A stretch of 62,281 nucleotides of DNA. It comes from Coriobacteriia bacterium. GTDB lineage: Bacteria; Actinomycetota; Coriobacteriia; Coriobacteriales; Eggerthellaceae. Position 1 is the first letter of the stretch; every line of letters begins with the position of its first letter. The notes under the pieces were generated by a model that was given only the letters and a program-made list of their open reading frames with translations, made no database searches and was not told where the DNA came from. Below are positions 47,220-55,269 of this stretch, piece by piece. The translations under genes were made by a program, and so were the position numbers. Where the stretch lies: positions 1 through 62,281 of the forward strand of contig JAUMVJ010000010.1 of assembly GCA_030530215.1 (NCBI GenBank). The letters are read 5' to 3'.

Positions 47220-48368
47220 TTAAAGGAGGGCGTCCGGAGCGTTCCAGCTAAGGAAAGCCCAGGTCACCATTCGTTTCTTTTTAGGTATCCATACGAGCGC
47301 TTCCGCATTGGCGTCCGTTGACGCTGAAACAGTTGGCGCTACGAGCGTCTCTGGCTCGGCAGCTCTTGGTGCGCATGCCGGGGCATTGGTTGCCGCAGGG
47401 CTTGTGGCTGATGTGCGGGCCACCTGCGTGCTGCCGGGTAGGGAATTGCTCCCGCAGGAATTGCGGCCAGCGCTTTCCTTGGACCTGGGCACGATGGATG
47501 CGCGGGTTTTCGCATCGAGCGAGCTTGCGGGAACCTGCTCAAGGTTGCATTGGAGCCATTCTTTCATGCGGCTCTCGGCAGCATCGAGGCTGGCTCCTCG
47601 CGGGTTTTCGCGCGTGAGCGAGAGCATGGCGCGGTATTTAACGAAGGCGGCCTCGGGCGTGGCGAAGGCCTCGCACCTTTCGGAGGCGATGTAGCGAACT
47701 TCGGGCAAAAGCCCCAGCTCTTGCGCTACGGCGAAGGCGAAGCTTGCGTCTTGATGCCCTGTGGGCGTAAGGCCGATGTCTTGCAGCATTCCCGCATGGC
47801 AGCGGGGAGAGCAGCCGGGCACCACGGTGATGCAGACTTTTTTGCGGGCCGTGTTGGTGAGCTTTTTGATGGAGCCTTCAAGGTCGTCGGTGATGATGGA
47901 GCGCGAGGCGAAGGCGACATCGTGCGATTTGCGGGCAACGTCGGCGGCTTGCCAATCGTCTTCCCAGGAAAGCTTGATTGGCCTGATTGCGCTTTCGGTC
48001 ACGCCATGTTCAGGCATGTTGGCTTTAAGCTGCGCGAGCATGCCGTCGCTGAAGTCGGCTGCCGTTACCTGATGTCCTGCAAGAGCGCAGGGGATGGCAA
48101 GCGTGCCCGCTCCGCACCCCATGTCAAACACCGTGTCGTCGGCGTCGAGTTTCGCAAGTTCGAGGAAGGCCAAGGAGTACGCGCTGGGGCCGTAGTTATT
48201 AGGGGTCTCGGCTATGCGTTTGTTCCAGGTTTCGACTTCGTCGGCCTTATGGCGCAAGGGAGCCCTGTTGCGCCATAGCTGCGCGAAGCTAAGCTCGTCG
48301 GACGCAAGCCCAGCCGCGCCGCTTGTTTCTTCCGAGGGGGAATTTACGCTGTTGCCTGGGTACCGCAT
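47220..48368 (-). CDS. Class I SAM-dependent methyltransferase of the Moco cluster
   Basis: 382 residues. The SAM site is VFDMGCGAGTLAIPCALAG (about residues 99-117), followed by VTAADFSDGMLAQL, as in class I methyltransferases. WNKRIAETPNNYGPSAYS precedes it. Residues about 285-365 are a low-complexity Ala/Ser/Thr/Pro tail with several Cys, probably disordered, ending in an aromatic WAFLSWNAPDALL. Its place between the MOSC and moeA genes suggests a role in molybdoenzyme maturation, but the substrate is unknown. The start lies three bases after the MOSC stop with only a distant ribosome binding site, so coupling is likely. Confidence 0.75.
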   Translation of the reverse strand: MRYPGNSVNSPSEETSGAAGLASDELSFAQLWRNRAPLRHKADEVETWNKRIAETPNNYGPSAYSLAFLELAKLDADDTVFDMGCGAGTLAIPCALAGHQVTAADFSDGMLAQLKANMPEHGVTESAIRPIKLSWEDDWQAADVARKSHDVAFASRSIITDDLEGSIKKLTNTARKKVCITVVPGCSPRCHAGMLQDIGLTPTGHQDASFAFAVAQELGLLPEVRYIASERCEAFATPEAAFVKYRAMLSLTRENPRGASLDAAESRMKEWLQCNLEQVPASSLDAKTRASIVPRSKESAGRNSCGSNSLPGSTQVARTSATSPAATNAPACAPRAAEPETLVAPTVSASTDANAEALVWIPKKKRMVTWAFLSWNAPDALL

Positions 48369-48371
48369 GGC

Positions 48372-48980
48372 CTATTTTTGTTCGCTCTCCTTAGTTTCGA
48401 GCTTTTCCTCCAGGGCGGAAAGGCGCTCGAGCGCACGAGCTGCGGTTTTGCAGGTGTCGCCCTCGCCGTACTCGACCATTTCATCTAAGGCTTCGGTGGG
48501 GGTATGGGTGCTGAATCCCTCGCCCATCTTCGTTATTTGGATGGCGTCGCCCGCCTTGATTTCGCCGCCCTTAAGCACAGCGAAGAAGATTCCCTCGCGC
48601 GGGAAGATGCAATCGCCCGCCAGGTGGTAGATGGCGCAACGTGTGTGGCAGACCTTGCCAACCTGGGTGAGCTCAAGAAGCACGTCGTCGCCGATGGTGA
48701 GCTGGGTGCCCATGGGCAGCGCCAAAAGGTTGAGCCCCTCGGTGGTTACGTTCTCGGCGAAGTCGCCCTCGGCCACATTAAGGCCCATGTCCTGCGCTTT
48801 AAGGATGGATTCCCAGGCCAAAAGAGACACTTGGCGGTGCCAGTCGCCCGCATGGGCGTCCTCGACGATGCCCCAGTTTGGGCGCATGGTGACGCTGCCC
48901 TCGACAGGCTTCTTGCGTGTGCCTTTGCGTTTTGAGATGCATACGCAGCGGACGGTGCCGCTCGGTAAAGACTCAGTCAT
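48372..48980 (-). CDS. MOSC domain protein
   Basis: 202-residue MOSC (molybdenum cofactor sulfurase C-terminal) domain protein. Marks are EDAHAGDWHRQVSLL, GDFAENVTTEGLNLLAL and the Cys in GKVCHTRCAIYHLAGDCIFPREG, where MOSC proteins carry a conserved Cys. Such proteins bind the cofactor and may pass sulfur to it. The last about 40 residues form a charged helix. ATG at 48980 has AAGGAAG seven bases upstream; a TTG two codons earlier is the alternative. Confidence 0.88.
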   Translation of the reverse strand: MTESLPSGTVRCVCISKRKGTRKKPVEGSVTMRPNWGIVEDAHAGDWHRQVSLLAWESILKAQDMGLNVAEGDFAENVTTEGLNLLALPMGTQLTIGDDVLLELTQVGKVCHTRCAIYHLAGDCIFPREGIFFAVLKGGEIKAGDAIQITKMGEGFSTHTPTEALDEMVEYGEGDTCKTAARALERLSALEEKLETKESEQK

Positions 48981-49103
48981 GTTCAACTTCCTTAGCTTCG
49001 AAGCGAGGCTGCTCCTTTTTGGAGAGCCGGGGAGTGTGACGTGGTGGGGTAGGGCAGGTTGAGCGCTTGCGAGCCCTAAGCGCCGGGCTGTGCAAGCCTG
49101 GGC

Positions 49104-49673
49104 TTAGCCGCTTACGGACACGAGGCCCTCGGGTCTTCGGTCCCAAGTACCCGACTTGCCGCCCTCTTTGTGGACAACGCGGACCTGGCTGATCTCCATG
49201 CCGCGATCGATTGCCTTGCACATGTCGTAAACGGTGAGCGCCGCTACGGAAGCCGCTGTGAGCGCTTCCATCTCGACGCCGGTTTTGCCCGTTAGGCCGA
49301 CGGTGGCAACGATGTGGATGCCGCATTCGCCGTGCTCGGCCTGATCCTGCTTGTTGGCGGTGGCGGAAGTGCCGGTGCGGTGCTCTTCGTTGCCAAAAGG
49401 CTCGCAGGCGACCTCGATGCTGGTGAGCATGAGCGGGTGGCACAAGGGGACAAGCGAGCTGGTGTTTTTCGCTGCCATGATGCCGGCGATGCGTGCTGTT
49501 GCTAAAACGTCGCCCTTGGGGATGCTTCCTCCGGTGATGGCCGCAAGCGTTTCGGGCTTCATGAAGATGCGCGCTTCGGCCGAGGCGATGCGCCGTGTGT
49601 CGTTTTTTGCGGACACATCGACCATGTGTGCTTCGCCTTTTTCGTTCAGATGGGTAAGTCCGTCTACTGCCAT
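49104..49673 (-). CDS. moaC: Cyclic pyranopterin monophosphate synthase MoaC
   Basis: 189-residue second enzyme of molybdopterin synthesis, making cPMP from the MoaA product. Signatures are [39 protein letters not shown], and [23 protein letters not shown], with the catalytic Lys and Asp in the last region (Asp/Met/Cys/Lys run). An insertion of about 20 residues (around [14 protein letters not shown]) separates the usual strands. ATG at 49673 follows GGAGG and is one base from the moaA stop. Confidence 0.94.
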   Translation of the reverse strand: MAVDGLTHLNEKGEAHMVDVSAKNDTRRIASAEARIFMKPETLAAITGGSIPKGDVLATARIAGIMAAKNTSSLVPLCHPLMLTSIEVACEPFGNEEHRTGTSATANKQDQAEHGECGIHIVATVGLTGKTGVEMEALTAASVAALTVYDMCKAIDRGMEISQVRVVHKEGGKSGTWDRRPEGLVSVSG

Positions 49674-49674
49674 G

Positions 49675-50676
49675 CTAGCCTCCTACTTGGCTCATCATGC
49701 GGGCGGTGCCCACGCGATGATGGTGGCTTTCGGGTTTATGGGATAGCGCCTGCTCGAGGACGCGCTGTGCGGCATCGGGGCCTTCCGTGCGCAACGCGGT
49801 TTTGATATCGAATTCTTCGTCGCCGAACAGGCAGGGGCGTATGCGCCCGTCGGCGGTTAGGCGCAGGCGGTTGCAGCTTGCGCAAAAATGGTTGGAAACG
49901 CTTGATATGAAACCGATGGTCCCTTGGGCGCCTTCGAGCTCGTAATAGTTCGCCGGGCCCCAGCCCAAGGGTCGGTCGGCGCCCGCGGGCAATAGCTCGC
50001 CGAGGCCGGCTTCCTTGGCTGCGGCGCTGATGGTTTGGATGAGTTCTTTAGTGGGGATCACATCTTCGGGACCCCAGCCGCAGCCGCCTTCCTCGACGCT
50101 GTGGCCGACGGGCATGTACTCGATGAATCGTATGTGCAGCGGCCGTTCCATGGTAAGGCGGGCGAAGGAGGCGAAATCTTGGTTAAGGCGCCTAACTGCG
50201 ACGACGTTGATTTTGATAGGGTCGAACCCGACTTCGAAGGCAGCCTCGATTCCTTCAAGTGCATCGGCCAGATTGCCGCGGCGCGTGATGGCGTGGAACT
50301 GCTCGGCGTCAAGGGTGTCGAGCGATATGTTCACGCGGTCGACACCGGCTTCTTTGAGGTCGGGCGCCATGCACGCAAGAAGCGTGGCGTTGGTGGTGAT
50401 GGCAACGCTTTCGATTCCGGGTGTTGCCTTGATGCTGCGCACTAGGTTGCAGATGCCTTTGCGCACCAAAGGTTCGCCACCGGTCAGGCGTACGTGCTTG
50501 ATGCCCATCTTGGCGGCTACACCAACGATCTGGGCAAATTCCTCCATGCGTAGGATTTCCTCGTGACACAGAGGCGGCACGCCTTCTTCAGGCATGCAAT
50601 ACACGCAGCGCAAGTTGCAGCGGTCGGTGAGCGAGATGCGAAGGTAATCGATGGTGCGCGCGTAGGCGTCTTTCAT
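49675..50676 (-). CDS. moaA: GTP 3',8-cyclase MoaA
   Basis: 333-residue radical-SAM enzyme for the first step of molybdopterin synthesis. The N-terminal cluster motif is CNLRCVYC, and the GTP-side cluster is [18 protein letters not shown]. The protein ends in Gly-Gly, the conserved tail needed for activity. [11 protein letters not shown] is also typical. ATG at 50676 with AGGAGGT upstream. First gene of the moaA-moaC-MOSC-methyltransferase-moeA-mog run; a 14-bp tandem repeat lies about 75-105 bases upstream. Confidence 0.96.
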   Translation of the reverse strand: MKDAYARTIDYLRISLTDRCNLRCVYCMPEEGVPPLCHEEILRMEEFAQIVGVAAKMGIKHVRLTGGEPLVRKGICNLVRSIKATPGIESVAITTNATLLACMAPDLKEAGVDRVNISLDTLDAEQFHAITRRGNLADALEGIEAAFEVGFDPIKINVVAVRRLNQDFASFARLTMERPLHIRFIEYMPVGHSVEEGGCGWGPEDVIPTKELIQTISAAAKEAGLGELLPAGADRPLGWGPANYYELEGAQGTIGFISSVSNHFCASCNRLRLTADGRIRPCLFGDEEFDIKTALRTEGPDAAQRVLEQALSHKPESHHHRVGTARMMSQVGG

Positions 50677-50751
50677 TGCTACCTCCTGGCCGTGCTGCGG
50701 ATGTGCTGCGCTTTGTTCGAGATTCGAATCCCTTTCGGTTTGCGAAGAGGG

Positions 50752-50779
50752 CGCAAATTCCCGTTCGCAAATTCCCGTT
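50752..50779. repeat. Tandem 14-bp direct repeat upstream of moaA
   Basis: CGCAAATTCCCGTT occurs twice head to tail (50752-50765 and 50766-50779) in the 173-base gap between modC and moaA. Likely a regulator site or a slipped duplication. Confidence 0.5.
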
Positions 50780-50849
50780 GAACGTGTTTCTTTATTGTCC
50801 CACGTTATGACCTCGTTGGGGCTTGGAAGAATAATTCATCTTCGCCTAA

Positions 50850-52067
50850 CTAGTGGTTAACTAAGTACACGCGATCGCTCGGTATGTGCACTAAAACCTC
50901 GTCGCCTTCCTCGGGCAGATTGCCACAGGCCAATTTGTCGATGCGCCATTGAAGATGTGTGCGCAAGAAGCGCATGGAGTGGTCGTCCGTTTCCATGCTG
51001 GGTTGGGCCAAGGCTTCATTTGGGCGCTTGTTTTTGCGTTTGAACAGCCCCTTCTTTTCTTTTTCAGAGGAAAGAGACTCTTTTTTCTTGGGAGCTAAGG
51101 CCTGCAATTCGGGGTCGGCATCCACAAAGGAAAGCATGACCGTGCGGTCGAAGCGCGCATCGGAGACTCTGTCGCAGCGTGCGCGAAAGACGTTGGGGCC
51201 GGGCTGACTTGCCTGCTGGATATGGAAGGCTCGGACTCCGTAATAGGCGGCGTCCTCGGGCACGGCTTGGTCGCACTCAACGGTGATGCCGTAGTCGAGC
51301 AGGGCAACGCGATGCTCGTCGATGCGTTTCACAGGCGTGGTGTTCTTGCAGCCGGAAAGCTTGATGGAGGCAAGGCTCTTCGGGGAGTTCACCAGGTCTT
51401 GCTTGCTGCTGATTTCCTCGATGTGACCATCTTCAACGACGGCGATGCGGTCGCAGAACCTGAAGGCTTCATCGATGTCGTGCGAGATGTAGAGGATGGT
51501 GCCGTTGAACTCCTCGAAGAGTCCCAAAAGGTTTTGCTCGAGCGCGCTTTTCATGTGGGCGTCCAGCGCGCTGAAGGGCTCGTCGAGCATCAGGATATTG
51601 GGGCGTGCGGCGAGCATGCGTGCCAGGGCAACGCGTTGCTGCTGGCCGCCCGAGAGCTGTGCGGGGTAGCGTTTGGCCTTGCCCTGCAGCCCGAATCGCG
51701 CAAGCTGTGCTTCGATTACGCGCGCGGCTTCTTCTTTTGACGTGTCCCGCGAGAGTCCAGCCGTGATGTTTTGGGCCACGGTCAGGTTGGGGAACAGCTG
51801 GTAGTTCTGAAAGAGCATGGCGGTCTTGCGTTGCTGCGGCGTTAGGTTGACGCTGGGGCGCTTGCCGGGCGCTCGGTCGAAGTAGACCTCGTCGTCGACG
51901 ATGATCTTGCCTTCGTCAGGGGTTTCAATGCCGGCGATGGAGCGCAGCGTCAGGCTTTTGCCGCAACCGGAGGCGCCCAGGAAACCAAGCGTTTCGTTGC
52001 CCGCCTCGAAGGAGACGTCGAGCGTGAAGGTTTTGAAGTTCTTTTTGATGTCGACGACTAGGCTCAT
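50850..52067 (-). CDS. modC: Molybdate ABC transporter ATP-binding protein
   Basis: 405-residue ATPase. Walker A is LGASGCGKS, the signature is LSGGQQQRVALARMLA, and Walker B is ILMLDEPFSALD followed by the H-loop LYISHDID. The C-terminal about 170 residues hold a TOBE/MOP-like regulatory domain with an unusual charged insert (KKKESLSSEKEKKGLFKRKNK). It powers molybdate (or tungstate) import with ModB and ModA. The start overlaps the modB stop by four bases. Confidence 0.93.
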   Translation of the reverse strand: MSLVVDIKKNFKTFTLDVSFEAGNETLGFLGASGCGKSLTLRSIAGIETPDEGKIIVDDEVYFDRAPGKRPSVNLTPQQRKTAMLFQNYQLFPNLTVAQNITAGLSRDTSKEEAARVIEAQLARFGLQGKAKRYPAQLSGGQQQRVALARMLAARPNILMLDEPFSALDAHMKSALEQNLLGLFEEFNGTILYISHDIDEAFRFCDRIAVVEDGHIEEISSKQDLVNSPKSLASIKLSGCKNTTPVKRIDEHRVALLDYGITVECDQAVPEDAAYYGVRAFHIQQASQPGPNVFRARCDRVSDARFDRTVMLSFVDADPELQALAPKKKESLSSEKEKKGLFKRKNKRPNEALAQPSMETDDHSMRFLRTHLQWRIDKLACGNLPEEGDEVLVHIPSDRVYLVNH

Positions 52068-53536
52068 TGGTCGATCTCCTGACGACGATATTTAGTGGTG
52101 CGGCGGCCCCACAGGTTGATGAACAGGATGACGATGAAGCTGAAGATGATGATGACGATCGTCCAGAAAATCGCCACCTCGATGTTGCCATTGATCCATT
52201 CGAAGTAGATGGCGATGGGGATGGTTCGCGTAACACCCACGTAGTTGCCTGCAAGGAACAAAGTCGCGCCGAACTCGCCCAAAGCGCGTGCGAATGAGAG
52301 CACGGTGCCCGAGGCGATGTTGCTCCAGGCCAAGGGCAGCATTAGCTTGAAGAAGATGCGTGGCTCGCTCCAACCAAGGGTGCGGGCGGCATCGAGCATG
52401 TTTTGGTCGAGGCTCTCGAAAGCGCCGCGTGCGCTTCGGTACATCAGCGGGAAGGCCACGACCACTGCGGCGATGACGGTTGCCTGCCAGCTGAACACCA
52501 GCGGGAAGCCGATGTCGATGAACCACTGGCCAATGGCGGTGTTGCGGCTGAAAGCTAGCAGCAGCAAGAAGCCGCAGACCGTCGGTGGCAGAACCATAGG
52601 GATGGTGAATACCGAGTCGAAGATATCCTTGGCGCGATCGGGGATCTTGAGCGTGAAGTACGCCGCAATAAGACCGAGGATGAACACGAACACGATCGCG
52701 GTCAGGCTTGTTTTGAGGGTGACCCACAAGGGGCTTAAGTTCACCGAACCCAGGAACTCGATAAGGGCGGCGATGCCCGTTGAGGCTTCGATCACGGCGA
52801 CGTCGGATTCCGGCGCCAGGCGCGCGGAATCGCAGAAGGTGATGTCAACGTGGTTGGGCGAGGTTTTGGAGCTGATGTCCGAGCCGTCGGTGCCCACAAC
52901 CACCGTGTAGAATTGCCCCTTCTTCAGTTCTTGATCGAACTTGATGAGCATCTTGCCTTTTTTGACCTGGTCTTTAGTGGTGAAGGTCCAGCTGTCGATG
53001 GACGACAGGAGCTTGCCGCCTTTGGCATTGGCGGTGTCGAGCGCAGTGAGCATCGCCTTCAGGCTTGCCACATCGGCATCGGAGCTTTGGTCGAAGCCGG
53101 CGGCTTGCGCGCTCGCTTTGTCGTAATGGACATAGGCTGCGCCGTCCACGACGATGAGCTCCAGGCGGCCGGGCTCGCTTGCGTTGTAGAAGCTATAGCC
53201 AACATATTTGCCGTTGTCCATGCGATTGCTGCCAACCTGTGCGCGACTGAATGAGTCAAAGGCGAAGGCGACGCCCTCGATCGCTGCGGCGTCCTCGGCT
53301 TTGTCCATTACCACGTCGACGCTGGTGGCCTGCGCGGTGCCTTCTTCGTTTTCGGATGCGGCGGTGCTGCTGGTTGCTTGGTCGGAATTGCTTGGGGTTA
53401 TGGCGGTATCGGCCCAGGCGCTGCGGGTGCAAGTTATTTGCCCGGCAACCAGCCCTGGCGCAAGGAAGCTAAGGGCAAGGCTCAGCCCAAGGGCAAGAAG
53501 GCTTACTTGTTTCAGGTAAAAGGGAAGCGCGCGCAT
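52064..53536 (-). CDS. modB: Molybdate ABC permease with large extracytoplasmic N-terminal domain
   Basis: 490 residues. The C-terminal about 220 residues are a normal ModB permease with five helices and the EAA-type loop LDAARTLGWSEPRIFFKLMLPLAW. Before it lies about 270 residues of extra sequence: a signal-anchor helix (about 12-32), a Ser/Thr/Ala-rich linker, then a folded domain outside the membrane with VGYSFYNASEPGRLELIVVD-type strands. ModB proteins are usually about 220-260 residues. The extension could bind substrate or modulate ModA docking; function unknown. ATG at 53536 follows AAAGGAAGAGG. Confidence 0.88.
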   Translation of the reverse strand: MRALPFYLKQVSLLALGLSLALSFLAPGLVAGQITCTRSAWADTAITPSNSDQATSSTAASENEEGTAQATSVDVVMDKAEDAAAIEGVAFAFDSFSRAQVGSNRMDNGKYVGYSFYNASEPGRLELIVVDGAAYVHYDKASAQAAGFDQSSDADVASLKAMLTALDTANAKGGKLLSSIDSWTFTTKDQVKKGKMLIKFDQELKKGQFYTVVVGTDGSDISSKTSPNHVDITFCDSARLAPESDVAVIEASTGIAALIEFLGSVNLSPLWVTLKTSLTAIVFVFILGLIAAYFTLKIPDRAKDIFDSVFTIPMVLPPTVCGFLLLLAFSRNTAIGQWFIDIGFPLVFSWQATVIAAVVVAFPLMYRSARGAFESLDQNMLDAARTLGWSEPRIFFKLMLPLAWSNIASGTVLSFARALGEFGATLFLAGNYVGVTRTIPIAIYFEWINGNIEVAIFWTIVIIIFSFIVILFINLWGRRTTKYRRQEIDQ

Positions 53537-53681
53537 TGCCTCTTCCTTTCGTCGTGCTTGCATGCAGCTTATCTGGCTAGGCTGGCGCTTTGCGCGGACG
53601 AGCCTAAAAAGAGGGGGCGGATGGGGCTATCCATCCGCCCCCTGGTAGGGTGCGTCGAAAACGCGTTGAGCTTAGCTATTC

Positions 53682-54542
53682 CTATTCGGAAACGAGCTCG
53701 AAGCCCCACTCCTGCCACTTGGCGATAGCCTTCTCGTCGGTGGTTGCCCACTCGATGAATTCCTTTGCAGCTTCGGACTGCTCGGACTGAGCAGTGATAG
53801 CGCAAGGATAGACGATGGCCTTGTGAGTGTCGGCGGGAACGGTGCAGACGATCTTCACACCGTCGAAGCGGTAAACGTCGGAGGTGTAGACGAATGCCAG
53901 GTCAACAGCGCCGGAGGAAACCTGCTCGCAGACGTCACCGACGGACTTCTGCTGATTGACCTTGCCCTCGAGCTTGGTGCCCTCGTAGCCGGTGGTGCCT
54001 TCCTTGGCAACGCCGGTGGAGTCGGCGCCGGTCTTACCGTCGGGGTCGTTGAAGGCGCCCACGGTGGAGAGAGCCTGGTTGGTGTAGTTGCCTGCGGGGA
54101 CGGAAGCGTCACCGATGGCAACGGTGTACTTACCGGAAGCAGCGTCTTTCAGGGTAACTTCGGAGATCTTGGAGTCCTCGGCGGCAACGATGACGAGGTC
54201 GTTGGAGAACATCTTGAAGCGGGTGTCCGAATCGATCAGGCCAGCGGATTCGGCATCGTCCATCTTGGAGTTGGAGGCGCTGATCAGGATGTCGGCGTAA
54301 GCACCGCTCTCGAGCTGCTCGTTAAGCTCGCCGGAGGAAAGGTACTGGGTATCCTTGAAGGTGACGTTGGAGTGATCCTGGGTGTAGAGGCTCTGAACGT
54401 CCTCCATCGCCTTGGACAGCGAGTTTGCAGCGAAGATCTGCAGCTCAACGTTCTGCTTTGCCTGGGAACCGCAGCCGGTGAGCGCGAGAGCCAGGGCGGC
54501 GCAGCAGGCTGCTGCAAAAACCGCAACGAGTTTTTTCTTCAT
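53682..54542 (-). CDS. modA: Molybdate ABC transporter substrate-binding lipoprotein
   Basis: 286-residue type II binding protein. The signal peptide has a lipobox (LALALTGCGS). The mature part starts VELQIFAANSLSKAMEDV, where ModA binds oxyanion through Ser; later motifs are QYLSSGELNEQLESGAYADI, NDLVIVA and AIVYPCAI. It captures molybdate or tungstate for ModBC. An insertion near DPDGKTGADSTGVAKEG is longer than in E. coli. ATG at 54542 with AAAGGA upstream. First gene of modABC, divergent from the ModE-like gene. Confidence 0.94.
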   Translation of the reverse strand: MKKKLVAVFAAACCAALALALTGCGSQAKQNVELQIFAANSLSKAMEDVQSLYTQDHSNVTFKDTQYLSSGELNEQLESGAYADILISASNSKMDDAESAGLIDSDTRFKMFSNDLVIVAAEDSKISEVTLKDAASGKYTVAIGDASVPAGNYTNQALSTVGAFNDPDGKTGADSTGVAKEGTTGYEGTKLEGKVNQQKSVGDVCEQVSSGAVDLAFVYTSDVYRFDGVKIVCTVPADTHKAIVYPCAITAQSEQSEAAKEFIEWATTDEKAIAKWQEWGFELVSE

Positions 54543-54870
54543 AAGTAATCCTTTCTCTTCAAGATGAGTCCTGATTTTTGGGCTCTATCTTTGTTGAGAA
54601 CAATGCCTTGCGTCGATTATAGCTAAATGGAGAAATTGTGAATTGGAAACTTTTTTCAAATCGCCTGATGGCATGCGGTGTTTTTCAGATTTTTGAAACG
54701 AGATTTCCTTTCAAAGGCATATTTGCGCGCTCTTAAATGGAAGTTTCCCTCATTGAAAACAACAAGGTTCAAGGCTGCGTCCCTGCGTGGTTTGTGGGAT
54801 ACTTTTTAGCTAAGGAGAAATAGAGATATGCCTGTTGGCCGTGAATGATTCCGATTTGGGGGGAATAATT
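54543..54870. promoter_or_regulatory. Divergent modA/modE regulatory region with short inverted repeats
   Basis: 328 bases, AT-rich. It contains several small symmetrical elements: GAAA-CGAGA-TTTC (54695-54707), CCTTT-C-AAAGG (54707-54717) and GGAA-GT-TTCC (54739-54748). These share GAAA/TTTC half-sites. They are candidate sites for the divergent ModE-like protein; the E. coli ModE consensus is not seen. Confidence 0.45.
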
Positions 54871-55218
54871 ATGAAGGCTGAGGATTTTGAAGTTCAAGTA
54901 AAGCTTGTTCTGGTCCCGAAAAACGCAAAGCCTTTTACGCCTGCGCTAGGGAAAGGGGTTGTTGCCCTATGCGAGCGCGTAAGGGACATGGGCTCTCTTA
55001 ATAAAGCCGCTCACGACATGGGGATGTCGTACAGCAAGGCGTGGCGCATCATGAAAAGTGCCGAGGAGGAGTTTGGCATCAGCTTGCTGGACCGAAACGG
55101 CCCCAAGGGTTCCGATCTTACCGAGCAGGCTCATACCTTGATAGAGGTGTACGAGCACGCTGCCTCCGCTGCACAGGCAGCTGCCGAGGCGGTTATTGCC
55201 GAGGAACTTGCGCAATAA
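54871..55218 (+). CDS. ModE-like winged-helix regulator (DNA-binding domain only)
   Basis: 115 residues of the LysR/ModE-type winged helix. The HTH is in MGSLNKAAHDMGMSYSKAW, followed by LLDRNGPKGSDLTEQAH. It matches the N-terminal domain of ModE and lacks the C-terminal molybdate-binding MOP domains, as in many short ModE-like regulators. Probably represses or activates modABC in response to molybdate status, sensing by an unknown route. ATG at 54871 follows a G6 run; an earlier in-frame GTG-like start at 54835 has no site. Confidence 0.87.
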   Translation: MKAEDFEVQVKLVLVPKNAKPFTPALGKGVVALCERVRDMGSLNKAAHDMGMSYSKAWRIMKSAEEEFGISLLDRNGPKGSDLTEQAHTLIEVYEHAASAAQAAAEAVIAEELAQ

Positions 55219-55269
55219 GCGCTCGTTTGAAATCAGCCTTAGGTTTTCGGTGGCTGGCGCTTAACTGAA

